A model generated the notes under the pieces. That model was not told where the DNA came from and searched no databases. It saw only the letters and a program-made list of their open reading frames with translations. Below, in pieces: positions 38,088-46,537 of a stretch of 64,000 bases of DNA. The position numbers and the translations under genes are program-made. How positions within the stretch are numbered: the first letter of the stretch is position 1; each line of letters starts with the position of its first letter. The DNA is from Chloracidobacterium sp. Its GTDB lineage: Bacteria > Acidobacteriota > Blastocatellia > Pyrinomonadales > Pyrinomonadaceae. The stretch is taken from assembly GCA_016711345.1 (NCBI GenBank), contig JADJTD010000001.1, forward strand, positions 1,674,001 through 1,738,000, given 5' to 3'.

Positions 38088-38798
38088 TCAAAACAGTGGC
38101 AGATTTTCTTCTTTGTTATCGAGCACGCCATTGAATGTAAGCCGATGCAGCGAACACGGGCCGTATTCTCTTAGAGCTGTGCAATGAACCGCCGCGCCAT
38201 AACCTTTGTGACCGGCGAAGCCATATTGAGGGTATTCAATATCGTAGGCCTTCATAAGATCGTCACGGTAAGTTTTGGCGAGGATCGAAGCGGCGGCGAT
38301 AGAGGCTGAGATCGTGTCACCTTTAATGATCGGCCTCTGTGGCAGCGGAGACATTTTTAATTGGAGCGCATCGATCAAAAGAAAATCGGCCTGAGGAGTA
38401 AGTGCTGCGATGGCCTTGAGCATGGCTTGTTTGGTGGCTTCGAGGATATTGATCCGGTCTATCTCGTCAGCCTCGATCTGGCCGATCGCGTAAGCTATGC
38501 AGTCGGCCTTGAGTTGCGCGGCGATCTCATCGCGCATTTCGGCAGTTAACTTTTTTGAATCGTCGAGGCCTTTGGGAAGTGGCTTTTCAGGGTCTAGAAT
38601 ACATGCCCCGGCAACTACAGGCCCAGCCAAACAGCCACGGCCGACCTCGTCAACTCCGGCAACAAAACGAAAGCCCTCTTTGTGTGCTTGCTGTTCAAAA
38701 ACAAGCCCGATAGATTCAACTTTAAGATCGTCAAACAACGAAACGCGGGCGGCCGATCCATCTCTTTCAAACGAATCGACCGTTCCCGCGTTTTTCAT
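38088..38798 (-). CDS. rnhB: Ribonuclease HII
   Basis: 236 residues from the ATG at 38798; longer in-frame readings run into rplS. A nonstandard N-terminal stretch of about 45 residues precedes the catalytic core, which has V-A-G-V-D-E-V-G-R-G-C-L-A-G-P (Asp-Glu-Gly), D-D-S-K-K-L, D-A-L and K-G-D-T-I-S-A-S-I-A-A-A-S-I-L-A-K. It cleaves the RNA of RNA/DNA hybrids at single ribonucleotides. It is last in the ffh-rplS operon, a frequent location. Confidence 0.94.
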   Translation of the reverse strand: MKNAGTVDSFERDGSAARVSLFDDLKVESIGLVFEQQAHKEGFRFVAGVDEVGRGCLAGPVVAGACILDPEKPLPKGLDDSKKLTAEMRDEIAAQLKADCIAYAIGQIEADEIDRINILEATKQAMLKAIAALTPQADFLLIDALQLKMSPLPQRPIIKGDTISASIAAASILAKTYRDDLMKAYDIEYPQYGFAGHKGYGAAVHCTALREYGPCSLHRLTFNGVLDNKEENLPLF

Positions 38799-38811
38799 TC
38801 TCTTGTACCTT

Positions 38812-39177
38812 CTAGCTTGCCTTCTTTTTAGCGCGTGTATCGCGTTCCTTAATGCGGGCCGCTTTACCACGCAGATCGCGAAGATAATAAAGCTTTGCAC
38901 GACGAACCTTACCTCGGCGAATAACGTCAATGTGATCGATCACAGTCGCGTGAAGCGGAAATATGCGCTCTACGCCAACGCCAAAGCTTACCTTGCGGAC
39001 CGTAACGGTCTCGCGAACGCCGCCATGCTTGATCGCGATGCAAATGCCCTCAAAAGCCTGCAGACGTTCCTTGTTGCCTTCCTTAATACGGACATGTACA
39101 CGAAGCGTGTCGCCCGGCTGAAATGCAGGAACGTTCTCTTTCATTTGTGTTTGTTCAACACTATCTAGTCTATTCAT
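38812..39177 (-). CDS. rplS: 50S ribosomal protein L19
   Basis: 121 residues from the ATG at 39177. Core motifs: [25 protein letters not shown] split over the N-terminal part, and [22 protein letters not shown] at the end. It lies at the subunit interface of the ribosome. A few extra N-terminal residues precede the core. Confidence 0.97.
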   Translation of the reverse strand: MNRLDSVEQTQMKENVPAFQPGDTLRVHVRIKEGNKERLQAFEGICIAIKHGGVRETVTVRKVSFGVGVERIFPLHATVIDHIDVIRRGKVRRAKLYYLRDLRGKAARIKERDTRAKKKAS

Positions 39178-39214
39178 TTTAGTTTTTCGGCCAGAGGTCA
39201 ACGCTCTTCAGCGC

Positions 39215-39928
39215 TCACATATCACCATTTTCTCCTGTTAATAAATCTTTACGATTTAGTTTTGTTTTCTCAAGCGCCTTTTCTCTGCGCCATTTTTCAA
39301 TTTCGGCATGATTGCCGTTCAATAAAACTTCGGGCACCGCCATTCCGCGAAACTCTGCCGGACGCGTGTAATGCGGACAATCGAGCAATCCATCTGAAAA
39401 CGAATCATTCTCCGCCGACGTCTCACTGCCAAGTGCGTTTGGCAAAAGCCGAACTAAGCTGTCAATTACAACGACCGCAGCCGGTTCGCCACCCGACAAA
39501 ACGTAATCACCGATCGATATCTCGTCGGTGACAAGGGCTTCGTTAACTCGTTCGTCAACGCCTTCGTAGCGCCCGCAGATCATGACCACATGCTCAGTGT
39601 CATCAGCGATATTCTGTGCGGTCGCCTGTTTAAAAGGCTTTCCCTGCGGCGAAAGCAGGATCACTCGCGTCTTTGCCGGATAGGCATCGCGGTTACTAGT
39701 GCCAGCTAAATTTTCAATCGCGGCGAAGATCGGCTCGGGCTTCAAAACCATCCCGTCACCGCCGCCAAATGGCCGGTCATCCGCCATCTTGTGCTTGTCC
39801 ACAGCGTATTCGCGTATGTCGTGGACATTGATTTCAACAATATTCGCAAGCTTTGCCCGGCGGATTATTCCAAAATCAAACACCGCAGTGAAGAACTCGG
39901 GGAAAATTGTTAATACGTCAATTTTCAA
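39215..39928 (-). CDS. trmD: tRNA (guanine-37-N1)-methyltransferase
   Basis: 237 residues. SPOUT fold: [11 protein letters not shown] at the start, [12 protein letters not shown], the knot motif [11 protein letters not shown] and [13 protein letters not shown]. It methylates G37 of tRNAs to prevent frameshifting. It follows rimM without a gap (stop and start adjacent). Confidence 0.97.
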   Translation of the reverse strand: MKIDVLTIFPEFFTAVFDFGIIRRAKLANIVEINVHDIREYAVDKHKMADDRPFGGGDGMVLKPEPIFAAIENLAGTSNRDAYPAKTRVILLSPQGKPFKQATAQNIADDTEHVVMICGRYEGVDERVNEALVTDEISIGDYVLSGGEPAAVVVIDSLVRLLPNALGSETSAENDSFSDGLLDCPHYTRPAEFRGMAVPEVLLNGNHAEIEKWRREKALEKTKLNRKDLLTGENGDM

Positions 39929-40456
39929 CTAGAACTCCAACAATCCATCAGGCGGATCGACCTTGATCAGCTTGTTTTCAATATCAACTTCGGTGCATAT
40001 TGCGTTTGCGAAAGGTATCAAAAACTCTTTTGTCTCACCCTCGACAACCAGCAATTCCGTGCCACCTGTTCTCATCAATTCTCGAACTTTGCCGATCTGT
40101 TCGCCATCAAGAGTTTCGACCTTACAACCCGCAAGTTCCCAGTCGAAATACTCGTCTGTTTCAAGCTCAACCGCTTCTGACAACGGCACACAGATCTCAA
40201 CATTTCGAAGCGTTTCGCCACCCTCAACCGAGTCAACACCGGCGAATTTTAAGATGACGCGGCCATTCTGAAACCAGTGATTTTCAATTTTCAATTCGAA
40301 CCGTCCGCCGTCTGCGCGAACTGCCGTCACCACGTCAAGCAACTCAAATCGCTCAGGAAAATCCGTTAGAATCTCGGCAACAACCTCGCCCTTAAGCCCG
40401 CGAGTCCTTACGATATTGGCGACTGCCACTAAGTCTGATGAGTTTATTGGGCTCAT
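39929..40456 (-). CDS. rimM: 16S rRNA processing protein RimM
   Basis: 175 residues. N-terminal RimM domain with V-A-N-I-V-R-T-R-G-L-K-G-E-V, and a PRC-barrel C-terminus with Y-F-D-W-E-L-A-G-C and L-I-P-F-A-N. It assists 30S head maturation. Located directly before trmD, as in most bacteria. Confidence 0.95.
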   Translation of the reverse strand: MSPINSSDLVAVANIVRTRGLKGEVVAEILTDFPERFELLDVVTAVRADGGRFELKIENHWFQNGRVILKFAGVDSVEGGETLRNVEICVPLSEAVELETDEYFDWELAGCKVETLDGEQIGKVRELMRTGGTELLVVEGETKEFLIPFANAICTEVDIENKLIKVDPPDGLLEF

Positions 40457-40524
40457 AGAATTTTTAGAGTTAATTGAGTTTTGATTTTCTCTATAAACTC
40501 GAAAACTCTACAAACTCAATGAAC

Positions 40525-40758
40525 TCAATCCTCGACCAGATCAAGCTGAAAACGCTTGTGCTGTTTCTGTCCGGCAACAAAAAGAATACTGCGGATCGCC
40601 TTTACTGTGCGGCCTTCGCGTCCGATGATGCGGCCCATATCGCTGTCAGCAACTCGCACTTCAATACGAATGCTCTTGGCGTCGCCACTCTCGACAACCT
40701 CAACAGCATCGGGCTCGCCCACTAGCGATTTGACGATCTTTTCTACAGCTTCTTTCAT
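40525..40758 (-). CDS. khpA: KH-domain RNA-binding protein (KhpA/YlqC-like)
   Basis: 77 residues from the ATG at 40758. A single KH domain with M-G-R-I-I-G-R-E-G-R-T-V-K-A-I-R (the G-x-x-G loop). KhpA binds RNA with KhpB in Gram-positives. Position between rpsP and rimM is the standard one. Longer in-frame readings upstream run through the rpsP tail and are shadows. Confidence 0.9.
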   Translation of the reverse strand: MKEAVEKIVKSLVGEPDAVEVVESGDAKSIRIEVRVADSDMGRIIGREGRTVKAIRSILFVAGQKQHKRFQLDLVED

Positions 40759-40789
40759 CAATGTCCTTAACAACAACAAAACCAACAAG

Positions 40790-41317
40790 CTATTCCGCCG
40801 CAACTTCTTTTTCTTCAGTCGCAGGCTCGTCGCTAGCCGATGCTTCAGCCGTTTCAGCCTCGGAAGCCGCCTCTGCTTCTGCTTCTGCTTCTGCTTCTGC
40901 TTGAGCTTCAGCCGCCTCCTTTTCAGCCGCCGCTGCCTCGGCAGCCTTAGCTTCTTCAGCAGCAACACGTTCAGCCTCAAGTTTTTCAGCTTCTGCCTTC
41001 ATAGCTTCGGCCTTCGCTTGTTCAGCAGCCGCACGCTTTTCTTCGCGAGCCGCCGTTGCTGCTGCACGTTCTTCTTCGGTCTGAACCGGATTGTTCTTGA
41101 TCAGGCTTTTGACCGTATCGGTCGGCTGAGCGCCGACGCCGATCCAGTATTGAATGCGGTCATGATTCAAGAGCACTTCCGCTGGATCGAGCATTGGGTT
41201 GTATGTTCCGACGTTTTCTAGATACTTGCCGTCGCGTTTTGACCGTTTTTCCTTTACCACGAGGCGATAGAAAGGTTTACCTTTCGAGCCCATTCTCATT
41301 AAACTGATTGCTAACAT
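40790..41317 (-). CDS. rpsP: 30S ribosomal protein S16 with long Ala/Glu tail
   Basis: 175 residues from the ATG at 41317, about twice the usual size. Residues 1-79 are a normal S16 (L-A-I-S-L-M-R-M-G, P-F-Y-R-L-V-V, Y-N-P-M, R-I-Q-Y-W-I-G-V-G-A-Q-P-T-D-T-V). The last 95 residues are an acidic, low-complexity helix of Ala, Glu, Lys and Gln repeats, including a run of alternating A and E. Long S16 tails occur in several phyla, but this one is extreme. Confidence 0.93.
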   Translation of the reverse strand: MLAISLMRMGSKGKPFYRLVVKEKRSKRDGKYLENVGTYNPMLDPAEVLLNHDRIQYWIGVGAQPTDTVKSLIKNNPVQTEEERAAATAAREEKRAAAEQAKAEAMKAEAEKLEAERVAAEEAKAAEAAAAEKEAAEAQAEAEAEAEAEAASEAETAEASASDEPATEEKEVAAE

Positions 41318-41324
41318 AATTTCT

Positions 41325-42818
41325 CTACCTTTTTTTCTTGTGCCTTTTCTTTTTTCTAATACCTCTCGATGGCGAATCGTTTGATTCGTCATCCGAATAA
41401 TCTATTGCCGAGCCGCTGCCTAACATCCCTAGCGGATTTCCGCCGCCGAGCATATTGCCCAAGCCGCCAGCTAAACCGCCTGCCATTTTTCTTGCCATAC
41501 CGCCAAATAAACCGCCGCTGTTCATCTTGGCCATCATCTTTTTCATCTGCTCGTATTGCCTGAGCAGTTGATTTACTTCGCTGATAGTGGAGCCCGAGCC
41601 GCCTGCGATACGCGTTTTCCTGCTGGCGTCGATGACCTTATGGTCATTGCGTTCCTGCCGCGTCATCGAGCCGATTATGGCCTCGGTTCGCTGCATTTGA
41701 TGGTCAACGACTGCCGACTGTTCGTCGGTGATCTGCATGCCGCCGGTCATCTGTTCGGGCAGCATTTTCATTAGCTTGGACATTGAGCCGAGCTTTTTGA
41801 ATTGCCCAAGCTGGTTGCGAAAATCTTCGAGCGAAAACTGATTGCTCGTCATTTTTCGCAGCTGCTCTTGAGCTTCTTTTTCGTCGATCTTGCCCTGGAC
41901 CTCTTCGATAAGGGTCAGGACATCGCCCATTCCGAGGATCCGCTGGGCGATACGATCGGGATAAAATGGCTCGATCGCGTCGTATTTTTCGCCGACACCT
42001 ACAAATTTTACCGGCTGGCCGATGACCTGCCTTATGGATAATGCCGCACCGCCGCGAGCGTCGCCGTCCATCTTGGTCAGGACAACGCCCGTTATGTCAA
42101 TGCGTTCGTGAAAGACCTCTGCCGAGCGAACGGCGTCCTGACCGGTCATCGCGTCGGCGACAAATAGAACCTCTACCGGCTTGGTCTCGGCCTTGATCTG
42201 CTCAAGCTCGACCATCAACTCGTCGTCAACGTGCAGACGGCCGGCGGTATCGATCATGAGCGTGTCAAAGCCCATTTCGACCGCGTGTTTGACGGCCCCG
42301 CGAACGATGGTCAGCGGATCATTAGAATCTTTACCCTCGTAAACAGCAACGTTTACGGCATTTGCAACGACTTTAAGCTGTTCGCGGGCAGCGGGACGAT
42401 AAACGTCAACCGACACCAATAAAGGCTTGCGTTCCTGATTGTCTGCGAGCCAACGCGAGATCTTTCCTGTCGAAGTCGTCTTACCCGAACCCTGCAGGCC
42501 GACGATCATCACGACGTTCGGCGTCTGCTTGGTAAACACCAGCCGCGAAGACGTTCCGCCCATCAACTCGGCAAGCTCGTCATAGACGATCTTCACGACC
42601 TGCTCGTGCGGTTTAAGGCCGTTCCAGACCTCTTGGCCTTCGGCTTTTACGCGAACCGCCTCGACAAAGTCCTTTGCTACCTTATAGTTAACATCGGCCT
42701 CGAGCAAAGCCATCCGAATTTCCCGAAGCGCAGCGTCAACGTGCTCAGGCGTCAAAGTGCCCTTGCCGCTAAGGTTTCGCAGCGCATTTTTCAGTTTATC
42801 GGAAAGCGATTCGAACAT
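41325..42818 (-). CDS. ffh: Signal recognition particle protein Ffh
   Basis: 497 residues from the ATG at 42818; a TTG 9 bases upstream is also in frame. NG domain with G-L-Q-G-S-G-K-T-T, D-V-Y-R-P-A-A, D-T-A-G-R and T-K-M-D-G-D-A-R-G-G; Met-rich M domain with M-K-K-M-M-A-K-M and R-K-T-R-I-A-G-G-S-G. It targets membrane proteins to FtsY and the translocon. It heads the operon reading down to rnhB. Confidence 0.96.
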   Translation of the reverse strand: MFESLSDKLKNALRNLSGKGTLTPEHVDAALREIRMALLEADVNYKVAKDFVEAVRVKAEGQEVWNGLKPHEQVVKIVYDELAELMGGTSSRLVFTKQTPNVVMIVGLQGSGKTTSTGKISRWLADNQERKPLLVSVDVYRPAAREQLKVVANAVNVAVYEGKDSNDPLTIVRGAVKHAVEMGFDTLMIDTAGRLHVDDELMVELEQIKAETKPVEVLFVADAMTGQDAVRSAEVFHERIDITGVVLTKMDGDARGGAALSIRQVIGQPVKFVGVGEKYDAIEPFYPDRIAQRILGMGDVLTLIEEVQGKIDEKEAQEQLRKMTSNQFSLEDFRNQLGQFKKLGSMSKLMKMLPEQMTGGMQITDEQSAVVDHQMQRTEAIIGSMTRQERNDHKVIDASRKTRIAGGSGSTISEVNQLLRQYEQMKKMMAKMNSGGLFGGMARKMAGGLAGGLGNMLGGGNPLGMLGSGSAIDYSDDESNDSPSRGIRKKKRHKKKR

Positions 42819-42866
42819 AAATACCAACTACAAGAGACACTCCGCCTACAATAGTCGAAACTATAA

Positions 42867-42895
42867 ATACTATGTGTTTACAGGGAAAGTGTCAA
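42867..42895 (-). promoter_or_regulatory. Promoter for the ffh-rpsP-rnhB operon
   Basis: Minus strand: a perfect TTGACA (42895-42890), a 17-base spacer and TAGTAT (42872-42867). The start would be near 42860, about 42 bases before the ffh ATG. The -35 box overlaps the last codons of the antitoxin gene. Confidence 0.6.
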
Positions 42896-43221
42896 GAATT
42901 GGGGTTGACTTTCGAATTTCGGCCTTTTGGCACGGCACTCCGAACAAACTTGATCTGAAGCTGACAGCCAACCGCCTCCGCATATCGTTTGAGCGTATCA
43001 AAGGAGGGAGAATGTTTACCGCTGCTAAGAGCAGATTCCAGTCGCGTAATAGCCGGAGCTTGCGTACCCATGCGCATTGCTACATCGGCCTGGCTCATGC
43101 CCGCTTTTGTTCGGGCGCTGAGCATCTGTCGCAGAAGTTCAAACTCGGAACTCAGGGCTTCGTACTCGGCTTTAACGCCTGGCCGTTGCAGTGCCTTTTT
43201 CTTTAGATCAGAGTGTTTCAT
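42892..43221 (-). CDS. HigA-like XRE antitoxin
   Basis: 109 residues. A central helix-turn-helix of the XRE type (M-S-Q-A-D-V-A-M-R-M-G, A-I-T-R-L-E-S) at about 42-75, preceded by a helical region and followed by a short tail with D-T-L-K-R-Y-A-E-A-V-G-C. The ATG overlaps the toxin stop (ATGA). It would neutralise the HigB-like toxin and repress the pair. Confidence 0.85.
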   Translation of the reverse strand: MKHSDLKKKALQRPGVKAEYEALSSEFELLRQMLSARTKAGMSQADVAMRMGTQAPAITRLESALSSGKHSPSFDTLKRYAEAVGCQLQIKFVRSAVPKGRNSKVNPNS

Positions 43222-43544
43222 GATTTTTTTACCTCTGCCAGTCGTTCTCTGGCAAGCCTTAATTCTTTGGGAGGTGTCTTTTCGGACTTTTTAATAAAGC
43301 CGTGGAGCATAACGATCCTCTGTCCTACCACGGTACAATAAAAGACTCGAGCGATGCCTTCCTTGCCTTTGACACGAAGCTCAAAAAGTCCATCGCTCAT
43401 CGCTCGAGTATGAGGCATGCCGAGATTGGCACCAAATTCCAGCATCATGTCAGTGAGACGCAAGTATCGGGCAAGCAAGCCGTCCGGCAACCCAAGAACG
43501 AAAGATTCAACTGATTCGTTATGGTATGTGATGCTCCACGCCAT
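43218..43544 (-). CDS. HigB/RelE-like toxin (Gp49 family)
   Basis: 108 residues. The RelE/HigB fold is suggested by L-R-L-T-D-M-M-L-E-F-G, the motif G-L-F-E-L-R-V-K-G-K-E-G-I-A-R-V-F-Y and H-G-F-I-K-K-S-E-K-T-P-P-K-E-L, the pattern of the phage-derived Gp49-like HigB group. It would cleave ribosome-associated mRNA. The toxin gene comes first, as in higBA loci. Confidence 0.85.
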   Translation of the reverse strand: MAWSITYHNESVESFVLGLPDGLLARYLRLTDMMLEFGANLGMPHTRAMSDGLFELRVKGKEGIARVFYCTVVGQRIVMLHGFIKKSEKTPPKELRLARERLAEVKKS

Positions 43545-43554
43545 TTTATTAAAG

Positions 43555-43568
43555 TAACATATTTGTTA
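43555..43568. promoter_or_regulatory. Possible operator of the HigBA-like pair
   Basis: TAACA-n4-TGTTA, a 5+4+5 inverted repeat 10 bases ahead of the toxin ATG, where an XRE antitoxin would be expected to bind. It is short, so it could be chance. Confidence 0.35.
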
Positions 43569-43647
43569 TGTACAGGCAAAGGAACACCGAAAGGGAGTCG
43601 ATTAACTTGAAAATGGTTTACGTCAGATTTGGCATTGATCGCGGCTC

Positions 43648-43702
43648 AAAAAGCCATCGCTGACCATCAAAAAGCCATCGGAGACCCCCTAAAAAGCCAT
43701 CG
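43648..43702. repeat. Three direct repeats AAAAAGCCATCG between the two TA pairs
   Basis: Copies at 43648-43659, 43669-43680 and 43691-43702, spaced 21 and 22 bases (two helical turns); copies 2 and 3 continue as GAGA. The surrounding 43569-43900 stretch has no gene that I can support. It also holds a perfect palindrome CCAACGTTGG at 43827-43836 and a nearby second CCAATGTTGG-like site. It resembles an element end or operator array but is unassigned. Confidence 0.6.
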
Positions 43703-43900
43703 GAGAATTTTCATATTTTAGACAATTTCAGCATTAAAAATGTCGTTTTTTGCGATTTCCACTAGTCGGCCACCGGCAAGCTCTGCCATATTCGCTGCCT
43801 CGCCCGCAAAACAGCCGATTTAGCGACCAACGTTGGCCACAGAAAAGCCTCGGCAGGTTTCGTCCAATGTTGGCGACTTTCAGTTTATGATTGAAATTTC

Positions 43901-43920
43901 ATTATAACTTTTGTTATAAT
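43901..43920 (+). promoter_or_regulatory. Palindromic operator/-10 of the AbrB-Doc pair
   Basis: ATTATAAC-TTTT-GTTATAAT, a perfect 8+4+8 inverted repeat ending 6 bases before the antitoxin ATG. Its right arm supplies a consensus TATAAT -10 box, so repressor binding would block the promoter. The message would then start at or near the ATG. Confidence 0.6.
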
Positions 43921-43926
43921 CACAAC

Positions 43927-44154
43927 ATGACAGCGAAACTCAAAATTACGACAGTGGGAAATTCAGCGGGCATTGTCTTGCCTCGGGAAATACTCGAAAG
44001 GCTGCGCGTCGAGAAAGGTGACATGCTTTTTGTAACCGAGACGCCAAACGGCATCGAACTGCGTCCCTTCGATGAAGAATTTGCCGAGCAGATGAAGATC
44101 GCCGAAGAAGTAATGCGCGAAGACCGCGATGTGCTTCGCAAACTTGCCCAATAG
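43927..44154 (+). CDS. AbrB/MazE-type antitoxin
   Basis: 75 residues from the ATG at 43927. SpoVT/AbrB DNA-binding fold: L-K-I-T-T-V-G-N-S-A-G-I-V-L-P-R-E-I-L at the start and a short acidic tail that would bind the toxin. The next gene starts immediately after the stop. It probably binds the palindrome at 43901-43920. Confidence 0.88.
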   Translation: MTAKLKITTVGNSAGIVLPREILERLRVEKGDMLFVTETPNGIELRPFDEEFAEQMKIAEEVMREDRDVLRKLAQ

Positions 44155-44535
44155 ATGAAGTGGTTCCTTATAAATGCAGTTGTTGCGATGCATCAAAGAC
44201 AGATCGCTGAGCACGGTGGCAGCGATGGTGTGCGGGACCTTGGTCTGCTCGAATCGGCATTAGCCCGTCCTGAGAATATTGCCGCCTATGAACCCGAAGC
44301 TGATATCGCCCGCCTCACTGCCGCATACGCTTTTGGCATCGCCAAAAATCATCCTTTCATAGACGGAAATAAACGCACCGCTCTAGTAGCAATGCGCACT
44401 TTTCTTCGTCTCAACGGTTTCAATCTCAACGCGACCCCAACCGATAAATATCTGACCATCATCACCCTCGCCGAAGGCTCACTCTCAGAAGAAGCACTCA
44501 TCGACTGGCTCCGCGAAAGGGTCGTGAAGACCTGA
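44155..44535 (+). CDS. Doc-like toxin (Fic/death-on-curing family)
   Basis: 126 residues. The Fic motif H66-P-F-I-D-G-N-K-R-T-A is intact. Length and the D-L-G-L-L-E-S-A-L-A-R-P-E stretch identify the Doc branch, which phosphorylates EF-Tu. It starts directly after the antitoxin stop (TAGATG). The AbrB-type partner instead of Phd is a known mixed arrangement. Confidence 0.9.
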   Translation: MKWFLINAVVAMHQRQIAEHGGSDGVRDLGLLESALARPENIAAYEPEADIARLTAAYAFGIAKNHPFIDGNKRTALVAMRTFLRLNGFNLNATPTDKYLTIITLAEGSLSEEALIDWLRERVVKT

Positions 44536-44630
44536 GTCAGACTATATAATTGTCCTATCGGATACATAAGAGACAAAAGATCACCCACACCAAAGAGCGA
44601 AGCACTTTCGTTTGCGAGTTTACGGCTATG

Positions 44631-44663
44631 CCGCTCGATGAGCGGTGAGTCTCTGACTCACCG
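44631..44663. repeat. Two overlapping hairpins near RAYT remnant
   Basis: CCGCTC-GAT-GAGCGG (44631-44645) and CGGTGAGTC-TCT-GACTCACCG (44643-44663) share three bases, so only one can form at a time. They lie 36 bases past the 3' end of the transposase remnant, a common place for REP-type sequences. Confidence 0.5.
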
Positions 44664-44698
44664 TCAAATCATCTAAATCTTTGCGGCTCCGCCGCCGC

Positions 44699-45160
44699 TT
44701 AGCGCCACTTTATGAGTTTGTGATCAGTGAGGAATGGCTCATCATCCAAAGGACTTCCGTTCCAAAGGCGAGCGCTTGAAAAGCGCTAGTCTTCCGCACG
44801 TTCGACAAGTCCGGCTCGAACAGGATTCTGATGAATGTAATTTACCTTTTGCATGAAAGTGTCTTCGCCGGTTATTCGAAAAGCATCTGGATGATGCTGC
44901 CAAACAGAATGTTTATAGCCTTTCCGTTTTTCTTCCTGCCGAAGTTTTTTCAATGAACTTTCAAAAGCATTCTCTTTGAGATAATCAAGAATTCGTTTCG
45001 CGGAAATTCCGTTCAGGAACCGGAGTACGTCCGGTATTTCGCGATGCCCGTCGGTAACAACATGTGAGTGATCTGGCATGATGACATAAGAAATTCGTTT
45101 TTCTGATTGTCGTTCGCTCTGTACTCTTTCAAAATAAGAGTCTCTGGTATTTTTTCAATC
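44699..45160 (-). pseudogene. REP-associated tyrosine transposase (RAYT/Y1) remnant
   Basis: The frame read from 45160 to the TAA at 44699 shows M-P-D-H-S-H (HUH motif), a helical stretch, W-Q-H-H-P-D-A-F and N-Y-I-H-Q-N-P-V-R-A-G-L-V, all typical of RAYT transposases. After A-E-D a TAG (44786-44788) replaces the Tyr of the usual Y-R-x-S-S-A-R, and the same frame continues R-F-S-S-A-R for 27 more codons. The N-terminus of the family is also missing, since a TAG cuts the frame just upstream. The part from 44786 to 45079 could still make 97 residues, but the gene looks inactive. Confidence 0.8.
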
Positions 45161-45308
45161 TAAGGAAGTAAGTTTTGATGCAAACAGGTATTTTGAAGAT
45201 ATTGAAGGAGCGCCTTTAAGCTTGGCGATGAAGTTCGCGTACTCAACAATCCAAATGGGGATTGTACTTTTGACGAACAATAAATCGGAAAGATCGAACG
45301 CATCGCCG

Positions 45309-46352
45309 CTAGACGTGGGCAAGAATGCGGTTGATGGCGGTGAAGACTTTTTCGGGTTTTATGCTGAGGATGCATTTGGGGTCGCCGAATTGTTTGCATT
45401 CGTAGCCGGGGCAGGGTTGGCAGGGGAATTCTTCGTAGACGATCTCGTTTGGGGCGTCGGTCCAGGGGCTCCAGTGGGCGCGGCTTGATGAGCCGAAGAT
45501 GACGACTGTTGGTGTTTGGACGGCGGCTGCTATGTGTGCCATGCCGCTGTCGTTGCCGACGAAGAGTTTTGCTTTTGATGCTAACGCGGTGATCTCGGGC
45601 AAGGTCAGGTCGTCGAATGTGACGATGGGAACTTTTGATTCGTCAGAGAGTTGGCCGAGGATGTGAGATTCGCTTTTTGACGAGATCGCGACGACGGTTA
45701 GGCCTTTATCGGCGAGGAACTCGGCGGTGCGTGCAAAATTCTCAACGGGCCATTGCTTTGTGAAAAACGCGGTCGAGGGATGAAGTAAGGCGAGGGATGA
45801 AGGATGAGGGATGAGGGATGAAAGTTTGTCGTTAATAGATCTTTGAGCTGATTCGGTACCTACTAGATAACTTTTTGGACGATCGCTGACCGGAACTCCG
45901 ACAAAACCTAGCAGGGCAAGCTGCTGTTCGGCGGAATGTGTGGCGGTTGTTTGCCAGAAATCGTTTGCTGATGTCAGCAGGTGATCGAAGAGAAAAGAGT
46001 ACTGATAATTCGCGTAACCGACGCGGTGTTTTGCTCCGCTTGCGCGGGTGAAAAATGTGGCGGTCGTGCCGCCGTGGAGATTAAATGCGACATCGTAATT
46101 ACGGCGACGCAATTGCATCGCTGTCCGCATACGCTCGCCGAATGCGGAGCCGACAGCGATCACATTCACGCCTTCAAAACCGTCGAGCAAAGGCGCGACC
46201 CAATCTTCGAGAAGGATGTCGATCTCGGCATCGGGAACAAAACGTTTTAGGGCAATGAGCGAAGGTGTAGAAAGAACAGTGTCGCCGATCGAGCGAAGCT
46301 TAACGATGAGGACGCGTTTTACATTTCCCCATTCGATCTCGTCGCCATTCAT
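45309..46352 (-). CDS. Glycosyltransferase family 9 (heptosyltransferase-like)
   Basis: 347 residues of the GT-B heptosyltransferase family. R-V-L-I-V-K-L-R-S-I-G-D-T-V-L-S-T-P at the N-terminus, L-L-H-P-S-T-A centrally, and F-V-G-N-D-S-G-M-A-H-I-A-A-A in the C-terminal donor-binding domain. It adds heptose or a related sugar to LPS core. Its ATG overlaps the stop of the Trm112-like gene by one base (TAATG). Confidence 0.92.
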   Translation of the reverse strand: MNGDEIEWGNVKRVLIVKLRSIGDTVLSTPSLIALKRFVPDAEIDILLEDWVAPLLDGFEGVNVIAVGSAFGERMRTAMQLRRRNYDVAFNLHGGTTATFFTRASGAKHRVGYANYQYSFLFDHLLTSANDFWQTTATHSAEQQLALLGFVGVPVSDRPKSYLVGTESAQRSINDKLSSLIPHPSSLALLHPSTAFFTKQWPVENFARTAEFLADKGLTVVAISSKSESHILGQLSDESKVPIVTFDDLTLPEITALASKAKLFVGNDSGMAHIAAAVQTPTVVIFGSSSRAHWSPWTDAPNEIVYEEFPCQPCPGYECKQFGDPKCILSIKPEKVFTAINRILAHV

Positions 46353-46528
46353 TATTTTTCGACCGTCGCTTCTTCGACGAGCATGACGGGAATTTCATCG
46401 CGTATCGGATAGACGAGGCAGCAGTCGGGATTGAGGCATTTCAGACGCGTTTGCGCGTCGTCGATCTGCAGTTCGGATTTGCACTGCGGACAGCGCAAGA
46501 TCCTTAAAAGTTCTGGGCTTATTGGCAT
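46352..46528 (-). CDS. Trm112/YcaR-family small zinc protein
   Basis: 58 residues. Cysteines at C13, C16, C31 and C36/C37 form the zinc site; L-R-C-P-Q-C-K and Y-P-I-R-D-E-I-P-V-M-L are the family hallmarks. In other organisms Trm112 activates methyltransferases; bacterial YcaR often sits near LPS genes (lpxK, kdsB), which agrees with the coupled heptosyltransferase gene. Confidence 0.88.
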   Translation of the reverse strand: MPISPELLRILRCPQCKSELQIDDAQTRLKCLNPDCCLVYPIRDEIPVMLVEEATVEK

Positions 46529-46537
46529 AATGTCAGA

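Noticed and set aside
40556..41221. 221-codon plus-strand open frame opposite rpsP and the KH gene
   Set aside because: It is the antisense of the Ala/Glu tail and reads as Cys/Phe/Ser/Arg runs; a shadow of low-complexity coding sequence.
43648..43702. CRISPR array
   Set aside because: Only three 12-base repeats with 9-10 base gaps and no cas gene.
45160..45399. Small minus-strand frames downstream of the heptosyltransferase gene
   Set aside because: Two overlapping frames of about 40-80 codons are possible, but neither has a ribosome site or recognisable sequence.
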